Positions 12,301-37,506 of a stretch of 64,000 bases of DNA are shown in pieces. How positions within the stretch are numbered: position 1 is the first letter of the stretch; each line of letters opens with the position of its first letter. The position numbers and the translations under genes were made by a program. The notes under the pieces are model-generated. The model worked only from the letters and a program-made list of their open reading frames with translations. It did no database searches and had not been told where the DNA came from. The DNA comes from Asterochloris sp. CNOR1 (lineage: Eukaryota; Chlorophyta; Trebouxiophyceae; Trebouxiales; Trebouxiaceae). The stretch covers positions 186,001 through 250,000 of the forward strand of contig OZ017753.1 of the NCBI GenBank assembly GCA_963969365.1. The letters run 5' to 3'.

Positions 12301-15300
12301 GTCTGCCATCGTGACTCTACAACTCATGTCATCAGTATTCCTAAAGCCCTGTAACCCTAACAGATAATGTACTCATGTTGCTGCAGGCACCTTTGCTACC
12401 CCCATCTTCCTGGCCATCCCCGTCATCGGCATCTGGTCCGGCTACTTCCCCATCGAGTTCAACATCTGGTTTGCCATCGCCTTCACTGTGTACATGCTCA
12501 CCATGTACGGCATGGTCTACTACTGCCGGTCCTTTAGCCACCTCAAGTGAGTCCAGATACGCTTTGTGGGGTTCAATGCAGTGACACCTGCTCATGGTCC
12601 TGCGCTATACCTATCTTGCTACAGCATGGAGGGCTTGCATTCTGGCACACGTGCTGTCCTTGCCTCCGCATCTGTGTATTTTCAAGATGAGCGCAGGCTC
12701 CATGGGCCTCAATCTATCTGCACACAGTCTGCAGTCTGCAGCTTGCTGCAGCACAGGCCAGGCTGCGTACTACTTGTTTAGCTGCTTCGTGAGTGAATTT
12801 TCGCAATGTTGCGTGGTCTTCATTGTGGCTGGCCACACCCCCTTGTCCTCTCTTGCGGATATGAACCCCAGCCACCCTGCAAAATCATCTGTTAGGCCAC
12901 TGTGGCTGGCCATGTTTTTGGTGTCCACTCTTGCAGATGCGGCCCCAGCCCTGAGCCTGCTGCACATCCCAACCCTGCAGGTTCATCTGGTTCTCTACTG
13001 TGGCTGGCTACATCTTCTGGTTCACCTACATGAAGGCGACAGTAAACACCTTCATTGGCGGGATCATGGGCAAGAACATCAAGTTCAAGACCACTGAGAA
13101 GAGTTCGCTGGCTCAGGTCAGCCTGCACCTACAATGCCAATTTGCTTGACAATTGAACAAGTTGCAAGTTGCTTCCAGCATCAAGCAGGGGGTGACATGG
13201 GCTGTGAGCTGAGGCCTTGAGCACGTCTCCCTGGTTAAGCAGCCTACGGCTTGCTGAAAGCAACTTCTGCTGCCTGAGCTGGTATGCAGGTGAGCAGAGG
13301 CTTTTGGGGTCGAGTTGGTCTCTGCTCTCTGGGGGAAAGTGTTAACAGTCCTCAGCGGGGCAGGCATTTTAGACCTTGCTGACAACATGTGTGCCAGCAT
13401 TCCATCAAGGCAGATCAGGCCAAAGCTCCTGTGCAGCACTGTGCAAGGGCTTCATGGGTTCCTGCAGGGCATCCAGGACCAGGCCAACAAGGCTAAGCGC
13501 AAGGTGGAGGACAGTGCCTTTGGCCAGTTCTGGCTCAAGATTCAGGTAGGCTGCAATGCTCGAGACCTTGGCAGCCGCCACAGCAGACCTGCTGCAGCTG
13601 GGCTTTTGTACACAGACCAGTAGCTGCGGCTGCAAGCGGCCTCATGTTCCAGCAGACTCTTGCAATTGGGGTCCCATGTTAAGTCATATGCGCCTATGTG
13701 CTGGCCTTGGTACAGAGGCGGCCTGCAGCTCGGCCTTGAACCTGACACTGTTTTATTTAGCTGTGGCTGCACAATCCTGTCAAATGTGTGAGCGTGCCGG
13801 CTGCAGGACATCTGGATCCCTGCCATTGTGCTGATGGCCAACCTGTCGGCAGTGGTGGTGGGCATTGTGAGGCTGACCTATGAGATCAACACGCTCCAGG
13901 TTGGTCTTGGGCACAAGTCTGGCTTCTTGCTGTTGGGAGGTGTGATGAGCGGCACACCATCTGGGGTTTGGCCACACCAAATTGCCAGTGTGTGTGCAGC
14001 TGCCTAGGCTGGCTGCCCTGATTGTTCTTGTCTTGTGAGCTGCCATCTTGATGGCTGGAGCGTACTTGTATCTTGAGGGCTTTGACGGCGCCTGCCTGGC
14101 AGACAGAGCATGAAGGATAACCTGTGTTGCCAGAAGTGCTCTGCACACTGTCTGTGCATATCAGTCATAGAGGTTGACCTGTATTGCAAGCAATGTGAGA
14201 AGTGTCCCTGTGTGGGTCTCCATACAGCCATGTGCCCCCGGCAATCTGAATGTGCAAACCTTGTCATATGACCCTGCCTGCAGGTTGAGTCTGCAGGTTG
14301 AGACACTGTCCAGTGCATCGTCATGCCTTCATGATCGCTCGAGCTGACCAGAGGGAGTGTCCTGAGCCACTTGCCCCGCTGAGCTGGGGCAGTGACCTCA
14401 AGTGCATGTCTGCTGCCCGCAGGTCAAGACCCTGTCCCTGTTTGTCTCCATCGGCTGGTGCGTGTACAATAGCATCCCTCCCTACCTGCTGCTGCACTAC
14501 TGGGCCTGGGGGCACAAGGGTCTGCGCTGGACCAGCACCATCGCCTCCCTGGTGTCCACACTGGTGGCCATCTTCATCATCATCATGATCTGGCTGGTGC
14601 TGCCCAACAGCTATGACTTTGGCAAGGTGGGCGACCAGTGGCGTGCTCCTGTGTGCCAGCTTGGGATTTGCTGGATCTGGGGGACATATGAGGCAGCAAG
14701 TAGTTGTATTGCCAGCCGTTCACTATCCCGGCAAATTGGACTTGCCTCCAGTCACGCCTGCTACTCTGAAAACTTTGCTGAGCAGTGAGCACCCAATCTG
14801 ATCCCCCATGTCTCTTGCTTTAGGGTCAGCAAGCCAATCCTTTGCTTGCTCCTTTCAAGTCTGGCTCTTGACATACATTTTGCGCTGAGAGAGTCTTCCA
14901 TTTGTTTGGAAGGGCCCATCCAGGGACAGTCTTGTTGCTGAGGTGCAGGCTCTTGGCAGCCAACCTGAGTGCATCAGCTTGTCCCACTCCTGTTGTGCAC
15001 CCAGCTGAGGGCAGTCTTGTATTCCCTACAGGTGCTGGCCACCCAGTTCAAGTTCTATGAGGCCCAGCGCTCAGGGCACCTCACCAACAACGACATTCCC
15101 TGGAGGGGGGACTCTGGCCTGGGAGACGTGTATGGCACCACTGCCCTGCATGGCGGCTACTACACAGATGGAGGTGGGTGGGCAGCTGGTGCAAGCCTTG
15201 CATGTGAGATCTGCTGCAGGGACGCATGCGCGCTGCCTGCACCAGGCTGCCCGAGAGAGGCAGGGTGCAGGGTAGCATGTCTGCGGCCTGCACAAAGCTG

Positions 15301-18300
15301 GATACAGCAGGATTGCCCACCATGTCTCTGTCCTTGCATGCATTGTCATCACCTGGGCAGTAGTGCTGTGACTGGGTTGTCCCTTGACTTATCACCCTGC
15401 AAGGGGAAGTTGTCTCCTTGTGAGGGCTGTTCCCCAGCTCATGCCTCAGGCATGACTGCTGCTGTGTTGCGCTGCAGGCTTTGTCAAGTATGGGATGCCC
15501 CTTGCCTTCACCACCACCATGCTGTCCTGGAGCCTGCTGGAGTTTCCCAAGGTAAGCACCACAAGCAAAAGGAGTTGGTGTCCTGTTCACCAAACCTTTG
15601 CAAGCGTCCAAAAGCAAGCACTTGCTGTACACGCAACGGTTCAAGTTGAGTGTACATCACCTGGTCTTGACCAGACACAGGCATCCCTGTTGTGGTGTAT
15701 TTGGTGTGACTTTCTCCAGTCTGAACAAGCAAGCCCTCCTGCAGTGGGCATGCACCACCTTTGTATCAGTAAGCAGCGTGCTTGATACATGGGCCATAGC
15801 CCCACACCAAAACCAACTACTTTGTGGCCCAAGGTCTTCACAAGCAGCACGTGGTGCCAAAGCACAGGGCAACATTATGGCTGCCTGCGCAGGTGTGCCA
15901 GGATTACCTTGAAGAGCATGTGGGCATGCCACAGCAACTGTCGTGGTGCAGTGTGCTCCTTCATCCCCGCAACCTCCTGCCCAATCCGTTCCCTGTGCTT
16001 TTGTAGCCTGCAGAGATTTGCCCAGCCAGTGCAGACAGCTGGCGTACTGCAGGGTGATACCTGGCCTATCTCACCAATGAAAGTTGCCCAGCAGGGCCAA
16101 TCCAAGGCTGTGCAGATCACTTATGCAGAGGCCGCTGACTGCAGCAACTCCCCAAGGTTTCTGTTCTGCAGGTCCACTCCTAGGCAGGCCCTTCCTGAGC
16201 CTCCATGTTGCAAATGCATCCCACATCCAAACCCTAAGCCCTGCCCATGCTGTGTGCAGGGATACTCCAAGGCCGGGCAGACTGCTGATGCAGAGGCTGC
16301 CATTCGGTGGGCCACTGACTACCTGCTGGAGTGCAACGTGGCCGACGGGACCTTTGTGGGCCAGGTCGGCACCTACGCCAGCGACGCTGCCTACTGGGGG
16401 AAGCCCGAAGTCATGACCGAAAACAGGTGGGGCTTGCTGTAATACTAGCAGTGTGGCAGTGCAGGGGCTGCCAACTAGGGCATGCACTTGGTTACGACCC
16501 AGACCAGCTGGGGCTTGTTGTGAGACTGGCAGCGTGGCGGTGGTTGCTGCAAACTGAAGCAACCATGTGGTCATTACAAACATCAATTGGGTGATGGATT
16601 GAGTTGCGCGATGGGTGTCTTGTAGCATGACAGATGACTGTGCGTTGGGGGAAGCCCAACTTCACTGGCCCTGCTTGCTATGCTCCACAGCAGCTTCCAT
16701 GGCTCATCTCTACGACAGTGCTTGTACAGTGCCTCAAACCATGGGACCTGGTTGTAGTTTTCAGTCCTGTGTTTCAAGGTGCCTCAAGGCCTGGACACCT
16801 GTGTCATTGCACTGTGCTGTGCTGTACCACGCTGCACTCCACCGTGTTCCAACCCGATCTGCAGGACGGCCTTTGTCATAGACGCCAGCAACCCTGGGGC
16901 AGACCTGCTGGGCTCCACTAGCGCAGCCCTGGCCGCCGCCTCTTCTGTCTTCCAGTACTCAGACCCCACCTACTCGGCCACCCTGCTTGCAGCCTCTCAG
17001 ACCCTGTTCAGGTGGGGCACAGCGGCATCCACAGCAAGCAGTTGGGACACCATCTGCTCCTGTCTGCTTCAGCCACGCTGCAGCAGTCTTGCAGGATCCT
17101 CTTCATGTTGCAGTTGGTGCACTGCAGCAACTCAATAAGCTGCCTGCTCTGCCACTATGCTGTGGGTCTTTGCAGACATGTGTCTGTGGGGTGCTGGCCC
17201 ACAGACATGCACTGTAGCACATACTGTGGCACACACCTGCAGCATCAGCCTGTCAGCCACTCTGCTGGCAGCTCCAGAGGATCTTGTATGTGGGGGACAC
17301 AGCCGTACTGCAGGCAGCTGAAGCCCCCATGTCTGGGGGCCTGTCATAGTTGGCACCCCTCTCTGATGCTGGTATTCTGGCTCAGTCTAACAGGTTCTGT
17401 GCCGCCATAAAAAGCTTACACGGCCCCAGCCTTAAGTTGCTCGCAAGGACCCACACAAAGCTCACAGCACTGCTCCTGCTCTGCTTGCAACTTACAACCC
17501 GCACAGCCCTGCTCTGCGCAGGCCCTGCCGACAGGGGTGTCCTTGCACACAAGCATCCATACTGAGCAGGTCGTCTTCACCGCGCACCCTGAGCCTCACC
17601 TTACACATCACCCTGCAGGCAGGGGCCTCTCCACAAAGTCAAGTTTGTACCACCCCTGCAGGCTCTCCTACAAATATCTCCATTTTCCATATCCTGCCCA
17701 TGCCGTGCAGGCAAGGTCGTCTTTACTCTGGCCTGTACAGCAACTCCATCCCAGACGCTGCCACCCTGTACCCCAGCACCAGCTACCTGGACGACATGGC
17801 CCTGGCATGCATGTGGCTGTGGCAGCGCACAGGCGTCGCCACCCTCCTGTCAGAAGCCCAGACCTACCTGCAGCAGCATGAGGCTCAGGAGACCACGGTG
17901 GGTGCTGCACTGAGGAGGGCATATGATGCTGTCTGCGGTACAGCCCGCTCTCAGCCACACCTTGCTGAAGCAGCTCTACAGGCATCCAAGAGCAATGATG
18001 GCTTCTCCTGGGGCATTCAAACCCCTGTTGCTGCAAAGGCGGTCACAGTACGAGACAAGTGGCAACACAAAATCAGCAAATTTATCACAGGGCCTCAGTC
18101 TTTGATGCAGGGCGGCTATGGCTTCTCCTGGGACAATCAGGCCCCTGCTGCACAGCTGCTGCTGGCTAATGCCACCAGTTTCCAGGACGTGAACGGCGTC
18201 ACAGGCGCAGCGTGAGTGCCTCACCCTGCCTGCCCTGGGCTGCTCCGCCACGTCACTGGTGCTGGCTGTGCCCACAGCCATGACTGTGCCTGCCACAGCA

Positions 18301-20523
18301 CATCAGCCGCCACCACAGCCTCTGACTTGAGACGCCAGACTTTGAGGAGGCAATGTGCCATGCCTCAATCAGTGCTACGCACTGCAGCTGCCTACAGGAT
18401 ACATCAGACCGGCCATGCTTGACACAGCCCTGTCCCATGTCTGCCAGAGCATCAGCCACAACAGCTCCATGCTCCACCACCCAGCTGGGCGCGCATGACA
18501 TGTCCATGCACCTGCCCGCAGATGGGGCTCCCAGACTGGAACATACCTTCTGAATTGGGTTGATGGGAGTAACGGCGTGACCTACAACGTCAACCTGCTG
18601 GCCTATGCGGGTGACGGTGCTGGTGAGGCTTCCTACTTGTTCATTCCAGTCCAGCCGCCCTGTTGGCCTCCCTTATCAGCACCCTTGCAATCTGTGTGCA
18701 TAAGCACATCTGTAGTTCTGCTGGCCTGGCCAATCAGTGCCCCTGCGCATCATATAAGATGGTAGTAGATGTAAGCTTGTTTTGAGTTGCGTGATCAGGG
18801 TGTGATCAAGCTGCACAGCTGGCAGACTTCCCTTTCAGGTTTCTGTGCGTCACAATTCTCGTAACCCACTGAGCTGCTGCATGACACAGCTTCACCAGCC
18901 GCTGTTCTCATATTGCAGGTTCATCGCACAGCCAGTCACTCCACACCAGCTTTGCATGCTTGTGCTGCTTACCTGCTGGGTGATGCCATCTCTGCCTGCA
19001 GGGGTAGCCCTTTGAACATGACCTCCTGCTGCTGACCAAGATGAGCTGCTGTAGCTACCCAGCTCACGTGCTGAATCTAACGCTGCTGTACTGCAACTGC
19101 AGGCTGCTGAGCAAACACTGCAGGCAGCTGCACACACATCCAGTGAAGCACATTTGTGCTGTCTCAGCTTTACCGGCAGGCACTGCTGCAGGCAGGGTCA
19201 ACAGACATGCTTATCCCTTGCGCAAGCTCAAATTATAGACAACCAGAACTTGAGCCTGGGCAGCCACTCACTGACTGTGTATCTGCTGCAGGCGCCTATG
19301 GCGTGACTGCCAACGTTGGTTTCCTGGCCATGGCCTACTGGCGCTACAGCGGAAGGGAGGGCAAGTTGCGCTGCTGGGCCCTCTCGCAGGTACATATAGA
19401 TACTTGTCTATAGCTGCTGTTACATATTGTGCATGCTTGTTGCTCGGTATGATCCCTGCACTGCTGGGTGCTCTCTTACTGGGCAAAGCCGGATTTGGCT
19501 ATGTTTTGCGCCGCACTCACCAGGTTTTGAGGATGCTGTTCAGAGCTGGGCTCGCATTGGCTCCCGTAGATGCAAGGATGCCTGACACGCCCCGGCCCAA
19601 ATCATGAGCGTGTCCGTCATAATCTGCGTGCAGCACTGGACAGACATTTGGCTTGCCTGAGGCAGCTCAGGTGATTGGTTCCCTAGTCTGTGCAGCTGCC
19701 TGCAGCAGCCTCTCAACAGCCTGCAGCTATAGTGAAGCAGCGTCTGCTCTGGCACGCAACATGCAACCTCCAGCAGTGCAGTGCAGAGCCCCCCCTCTGC
19801 CTGCGGGGCACAGCTAAGATCAGAGCTGTGCAGTCAGCCGTGCCCTACCTCAGCACAGGCCAGCAGCCATGTGCAGCAGATGTGAGGGGCGCGCCGGGAA
19901 ATTCTGTGCAAGGCCCCTTCCTGGCACTGCACGCCCCTGCCTCTGCAGGCATGGCAGCTGTTGGGTGACAGCCGTTTTGCAACAAGAGCACGCGCCAAGA
20001 ACGGCACTGGCACTCGACCATGCATGCCCCCTGCGTCTGCAGGCACGCCACCTGCAGAGGGCAACAGCTGCTGCGCCCCTGGGCTGATTTTGGACATGCT
20101 GTGCATGCTGCAGCCCAGAAGCCCAAGACGATGCATGTGTCGGTGCAGGCACGCCATCTCTTGGGCGACAGTGGGCGCAGCTATGTGGTGGGCTATGGTC
20201 ACAATCCCCCCACCCATGTGACCCACAAGGCTGCATCCTGCCCTGGCACAGCCATCGACACCCCCTGCGACGCCTCGATCGCCTACAACGTCTCCACTCC
20301 CAACCCCCACGTACTCACAGGCGCCCTTGTATCAGGGCCTGTGACCGCCAATGGCCTCTATGCAGACCAGAGAACCTCTCTGGATAACAGGGTGTCAATC
20401 GAGTACAACGCAGGCTTTGCAGGCCTGCTGGCAGCCCTGGAGCAATGGCCTAGGAGCATGACAAACTGCCTTCAAGGCAGGGGCCTCTTCAACGAAAAGG
20501 AAAGCAAGAAGCGCCCAGTCTGA
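6377..20523 (+). CDS. Cellulose-synthase-like GT2 fused to a GH9 endoglucanase-like module
   Basis: About 26 exons, all in phase from the third onward, encode roughly 1,170 residues. Start ATG is at 6377 (MGKHKNTKQQ), followed by a Pro-rich segment (6681-6850), a tentative short exon 7065-7118 with a GC donor, then 7169-7270. The GT2 part runs 7882-14626. It has two N-terminal membrane spans (7882-8024, 8697-8828) and the nucleotide-sugar motif LLDDGKDAQK (9122-9276). Next come FDADMLPKP, the DxD motif (10156-10336), SCTGTNF and GED in place of TED (10844-10989), and QKSRW, the QxxRW motif, split across 11280-11356 and 11717-11832. Further spans follow at 12387-12546, 12981-13116, 13807-13899 and 14423-14626. 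All hallmarks of a processive UDP-sugar polymerase at the plasma membrane are therefore present; cellulose is the likely product by family. Exon 15032-15173 continues directly into GH9 with no start or stop between. The stop TGA is at 20521-20523. Whether the fusion is one mature protein needs transcript data. Confidence 0.85.
12242..12291. repeat. 15-bp minisatellite, about 3 copies
   Basis: Perfect tandem copies of the 15-base unit catgtgctgcctggc lie in the intron between the GT2 exons ending 11832 and beginning 12387. Confidence 0.8.
12800..13010 (+). repeat. Ghost copies of the 5' edge of GT2 exon 12981-13116
   Basis: The phrase tgtggctggc(c/t)aca/atg, followed by a gcgga/gcaga...ccccagcc stretch, occurs near 12825 and 12900. 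The real exon has tgtggctggctacatc near 13001. The spacing suggests tandem duplication of the exon's start and upstream intron. Confidence 0.5.
16100..16145 (+). repeat. Ghost copy of the GH9 exon 16260-16426
   Basis: The intronic stretch caaggctgtgcagatcac...tatgcagaggccgctg matches caaggccgggcagactgc...gatgcagaggctgcca at 16269-16305 in the real exon, with a few substitutions. A second ghost, of the exon's 3' end (gggggaagccc), lies at about 16645-16660 in the following intron. Confidence 0.6.
18000..18060 (+). repeat. Ghost copy of the GH9 exon 18111-18211
   Basis: Bases 18000-18035 read gatggcttctcctggggcattcaaacccctgttgc in outline, a diverged copy of the real exon start at 18115-18150 (GFSWDNQAPAA). 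The ghost is preceded by its own sequence and lies about 115 bases upstream, so it is a tandem duplicate kept inside the intron. The frame is open through it, which could tempt a gene finder to include it. Confidence 0.6.
19900..20080 (+). repeat. Ghost acceptors of the last GH9 exon
   Basis: The border gtgcag|gcacgccatctcttgggcgacag of the real exon at 20149 has two diverged copies upstream: ctgcaggcatggcagctgttgggtgacag near 19945-19972 and ctgcaggcacgccacctgcag near 20038-20060. Each keeps a usable cag acceptor. Confidence 0.55.
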
Positions 20524-20844
20524 ACTTACTTACACTGAACTTTCAGTGTTGGTTTAGCAAGCTGCCTTCCCGCCAAATGCGTCTCTGACAAATTCAACTC
20601 GAACTTGGAAAGCAAGAGTACAACCAGCATGTGGAGCACCTTGAAGGGGGTGTCTTTCTAAGATTGACAAGCACAGCCAGCACCTTCTTGACCCAATGTT
20701 GCCCCTCTGCAGTTTAGAGCCGATCCCTACAGCTGAATGAAGAGGAGGGGCTGCCAGCAATCTTGCCAATATTGCTTCACTTCAGTGCAATTGAGATGGA
20801 TGATGGTGGAATGGATTATTCATTGCATTTGTATCCCACAGCAG
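20524..20844. other. Short convergent spacer between GT2–GH9 and SERCA genes
   Basis: The two stop codons (20523 and 20845) are only about 320 bases apart, so the 3' untranslated regions probably meet or overlap. I see no coding signal and no clear TGTAA polyadenylation motif on either strand. Confidence 0.5.
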
Positions 20845-34523
<13,679 letters not shown>

Positions 34524-35374
34524 GCTCCTCAGAGCAAGCTGTAACAATCAAGGTGAGTTCTGCTGCCCGGTTCAGTGCAGTCCACGATCAGATGCAGACC
34601 AATGGCCAGTCCAGTGTGAATCCATGTGGACCACTTCAAAGTTGTGGACTTTGCCTTTCCAACATACTCGAGGCAGGCTGATGGCACTGGCCCTGTGGTT
34701 GGCAATGCATGGAAGATATGCGAGATCAACACTGTCCGAGCTCCAGGATCAGGTGGGGTTGAGTGCCCTACTAGGTGGCAAGTCACAGGACCACAAGCCC
34801 TGAGCACCTTGCAGAAAAACAGGAAAGCATATGCAGCACCACAGCGTCCAGGCCTCCCGGGCACCACCCTTATGTGGCAGGGTCATGCACAGCTGCAGCA
34901 TATCGAACTTGTCCCATCTGATCTATGCTGTAGGCAGCCTGCATGGGCTGATTTGCAACAGCAGCAGACATACTCAGCCCTTTATGACATTGTTATGAGG
35001 GCTTCGAGGGCCCGAAGATGTGCCAGGGAACAAAAAGTGAAGGACGTTATCACGACTGTGCTGTGTAAGAACCAGTGTTAACAATTCAGAGGAACTCTTG
35101 GAAACATGTATCTGCATCCCAAACTTTTCACTCACCAAAACAGCTAGGGCTGGAGCCAACATGTGCATTGATGTTGGCTAAATCCAAGCTGAGCAGTCTG
35201 AAGCTCTATGCACACGCTGAAAGAGTTATGCCAAGTGCTGATTAACAACGTTCATTGAGTCTCAATGCTGCATTTCTGATCCCTAACATCTGCACCCCAA
35301 ACACTCGGCTACAAGGTGAAGAAAGACACCGCCAACTGCTCAAAGATGGGTCGACTCTGCTGGAGCTGCACCAG
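34524..35374. other. Spacer between SERCA start and GTPase stop
   Basis: It contains the SERCA 5' flank and the GTPase 3' flank, both minus-strand genes. No exon with matching splice borders and no promoter motif could be identified with confidence. Confidence 0.35.
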
Positions 35375-37506
35375 CTACACAGGCCTATAGGTAGTAACGG
35401 GCCCAGGAACGTCTGCACTGCACCCCAGCTGTCTGTGCCTCACATACTGACGGCCCTCTGACACTAAAGCTCTGAAAAGCTGCTGCACGCTATGAGGGTC
35501 CTGCTGTTCTTCCACCACAAACAGGGGCACGTCCAGCTCCTGGCACCATGCCCTGACCTGCTGCTCCTGAGCCTGTACCAGGCAACCACTCACATGAAAG
35601 TAATAGCACTGTGCAGTTTCATCTATACGGTAGCAAACATGGCTCACCAATGCCCCTGATGCATAGGTGGGCAGCCTTGTCTGCATGCTGTTCAGCACAG
35701 GGCTTCCCTCTAGGAATCGGTTACCCCGCTTGTCCAGCACACTGTTTTTTTTTTTGCAGTGGCATTCATTCCGGCCGCAAGAGGGCCATCAGAAGGCACC
35801 AAATGATGCTGTTGCCAACACCCCCTCTTTTCTTTGTGCGGCCAGAGTCAGCAGCACATTGGCAGAGCAGGCCCCCACCTGTGTAAAGTTCTTTCCTGGT
35901 GTGCCAAGCTCCCCAGGCGCTGCCGTGCATGCCACCGCCAAGCAGGGCACCCTATCTTTGGTCAGGCCCTGCAGGCACACACTCAACTGCCAACCAACCG
36001 ACTTGCTGCCAAGTATGAACAAGTGCCTCAAAGGCAGGCACAGGCCCTCAAGGGCTGCTGTGCTCAGCTGGCGGAGGCCTGCTCCAGCGCCTGGCATTGC
36101 CGGTACTGGTGCTGGCGCAGGCACTGCCTGGCTGCCTGCTGGTGCACGAGCTCGTCTACCAGCCCAGAGCAATGTCTGCCTAGCATACCCCTCCTGAGAC
36201 ATCACTGCTGTGTGCCCCCAGCACCACAGCACTGTCTGAGGCAGCACGCTGCAGTGCCAAGCTGCTCTTGAGCAGGGACAAGGCCTCGCCACAAGCAGCC
36301 CACCCACATGCAGGGGCAGCACACTTATGAGAAAGCTGCTCTTGAGCACATGTGAAAGTGCTGTTGCTCAAGCAGCAGATCTACTCTGCATGAGGCAGCC
36401 TCACAGTGGCAGCACGCTAGGGTGTCAGGCAGTGACCGCATGAAACTGGTATATGGCTGCAAAGCCATACACCATGACCTTGAAGTGGTCCACCCCCACC
36501 TGGACAGGCCATTGGCCTTAAATTGATCACGGACTGCACTCAACTGGGCAGCTTGCCCACCTCACCAGACACCACGGCCTGCCAGAAACAGAGGCTGCTC
36601 ACGCAGTGGTGCTGCTGCAGGTTGCACACCAGCACCGCGCAGGCTGCAGAGCGAAAGAAGCGCGGGCCCAGCAGGTCCACTGCCCCGCGGCCGGCTGTGT
36701 CCCACAACTGCATTGCACCGGTGTCACCAGTCAGCACCTGCAGCCTGCTGCCGCGCATGTCACAGACAAGCTTACTGGCTTCCTCGAGCTGTGTCGCACA
36801 GCCGCAAAAGAGAAGTATATCCCAGTCAGCACAGAATCTGTCTCATTGGCAAACCACTCTCATGATGCGATGCCTTCAGGGCAGTGTCGGCAGACGGCAG
36901 ACAGGCTGGCTGTGCCACAGAGATACATGCTGATGCCGAGATTGGCCAACAGGTGGCAGTGCAGGCTTGCTGGCCACGTGCCAGTTGTATTTCACAGCTG
37001 CAAATGTACCCCTCGAAGTGTCAGCAGGAGGCAGCCCACCAGAAGCTGCAAAGGCAGCATGACAATTGCTGCAAACGTGCGACTGACTTCACAAGGCATG
37101 ACATCTGCTTGAGGCTACATGCCATGCACACCTCTGCCATATAGGCAGGAAGAGCGTCGGTCTTGCAGTCTCTCACCCCTGTTCCTGCAGCACCTCTCTA
37201 CTCTCAGTCCAGGCTGCTAAAGTTCATGGAAGAGGCATCTCACCTGCACCACAAGTGGCTGGCCATCCACTGCAGTGTGGATGAGCGAGAGGTCGGATGC
37301 CACTGTTGGGCAGGGCTGCTCTGAGCAGTGGCCATACATGAGCTGCCTGCAGAGGGCTGTCTTGCCCACCCTGCACAAAAACCCATTTCGTCGTTTGAGG
37401 CATGGAGGCCATTGCACAAGCCATCCCCATGACATGTGGCATTCAGCATCTGAGTCCCTGACACAGGCTATTGCTCGGTCCAGCCTCGGCAAGAGCTGGG
37501 CTCACC
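35375..37506 (-). CDS. Divergent Ras/Rab-like small GTPase (5' end and middle unresolved)
   Basis: The P-loop is built across an intron: VLVLGDSG ends the exon finishing at 37506, and exon 37370-37244 continues VGKTALCRQLMYG. That exon ends in a typical beta-strand with DGQPLVVQ. Exon 36737-36566 has the G3 motif WDTAG followed by FFRSAACAVLVCNL. The last two exons (about 35741-35648 and 35572-35375, TAG) give LDKRGNRF, then AWCQELDVPLFVVEEQQD and an amphipathic helix HSVQQLFRALV, the expected end of the fold. Known members bind GTP and control membrane traffic. The NKxD motif is not recognisable, and the protein ends TTYRPV with no prenylation cysteine. The phase between 36566 and 35741 does not match, so an exon is missing from my model. 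Exons 5' of 37506 are also missing. Confidence 0.65.

Larger units (their letters stand above)
15032..20523 (+). other. GH9 module of the fusion, predicted catalytically inactive
   Basis: Exons are 15032-15173, 15478-15551, 16260-16426, 16865-17011, 17711-17897, 18111-18211, 18522-18622, 19292-19389 and 20149-20523. GH9 landmarks appear in order: FYEAQRSG...WRGDSG, KYGMPLAFTTTMLSW, AIRWATDYLLE, GADLLGSTSAALAAAS, GFSWDNQAPAAQLLLA, SYVVGYGHNPP and EYNAGFAGLLAALE. The fold should therefore be complete. However, the family's YDAGD catalytic motif reads YTDGG (15161-15479), the PHHR-like substrate motif reads VTHK (20215-20235), and the catalytic Glu in NE(V/A)xxDYNAGF is Arg in DNRVSIEYNAGF (about 20385-20415). 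All three catalytic carboxylates are missing. A carbohydrate-binding, guiding or regulatory role for the glucan made by the GT2 half is my inference. Confidence 0.8.

Noticed and set aside
15081-15644. Long minus-strand open frame opposite the GT2–GH9 junction
   Set aside because: It is the antisense shadow of GH9 exons and GC-rich intron; codon content and motifs match the plus strand only.
18000-18110. Extending the GH9 exon 17711-17897 through to 18211 because the frame stays open
   Set aside because: It would insert about 70 residues including a duplicate of the FSWDNQ motif; a GTGGGT donor at 17898 and a cag acceptor before 18111 restore the family length.
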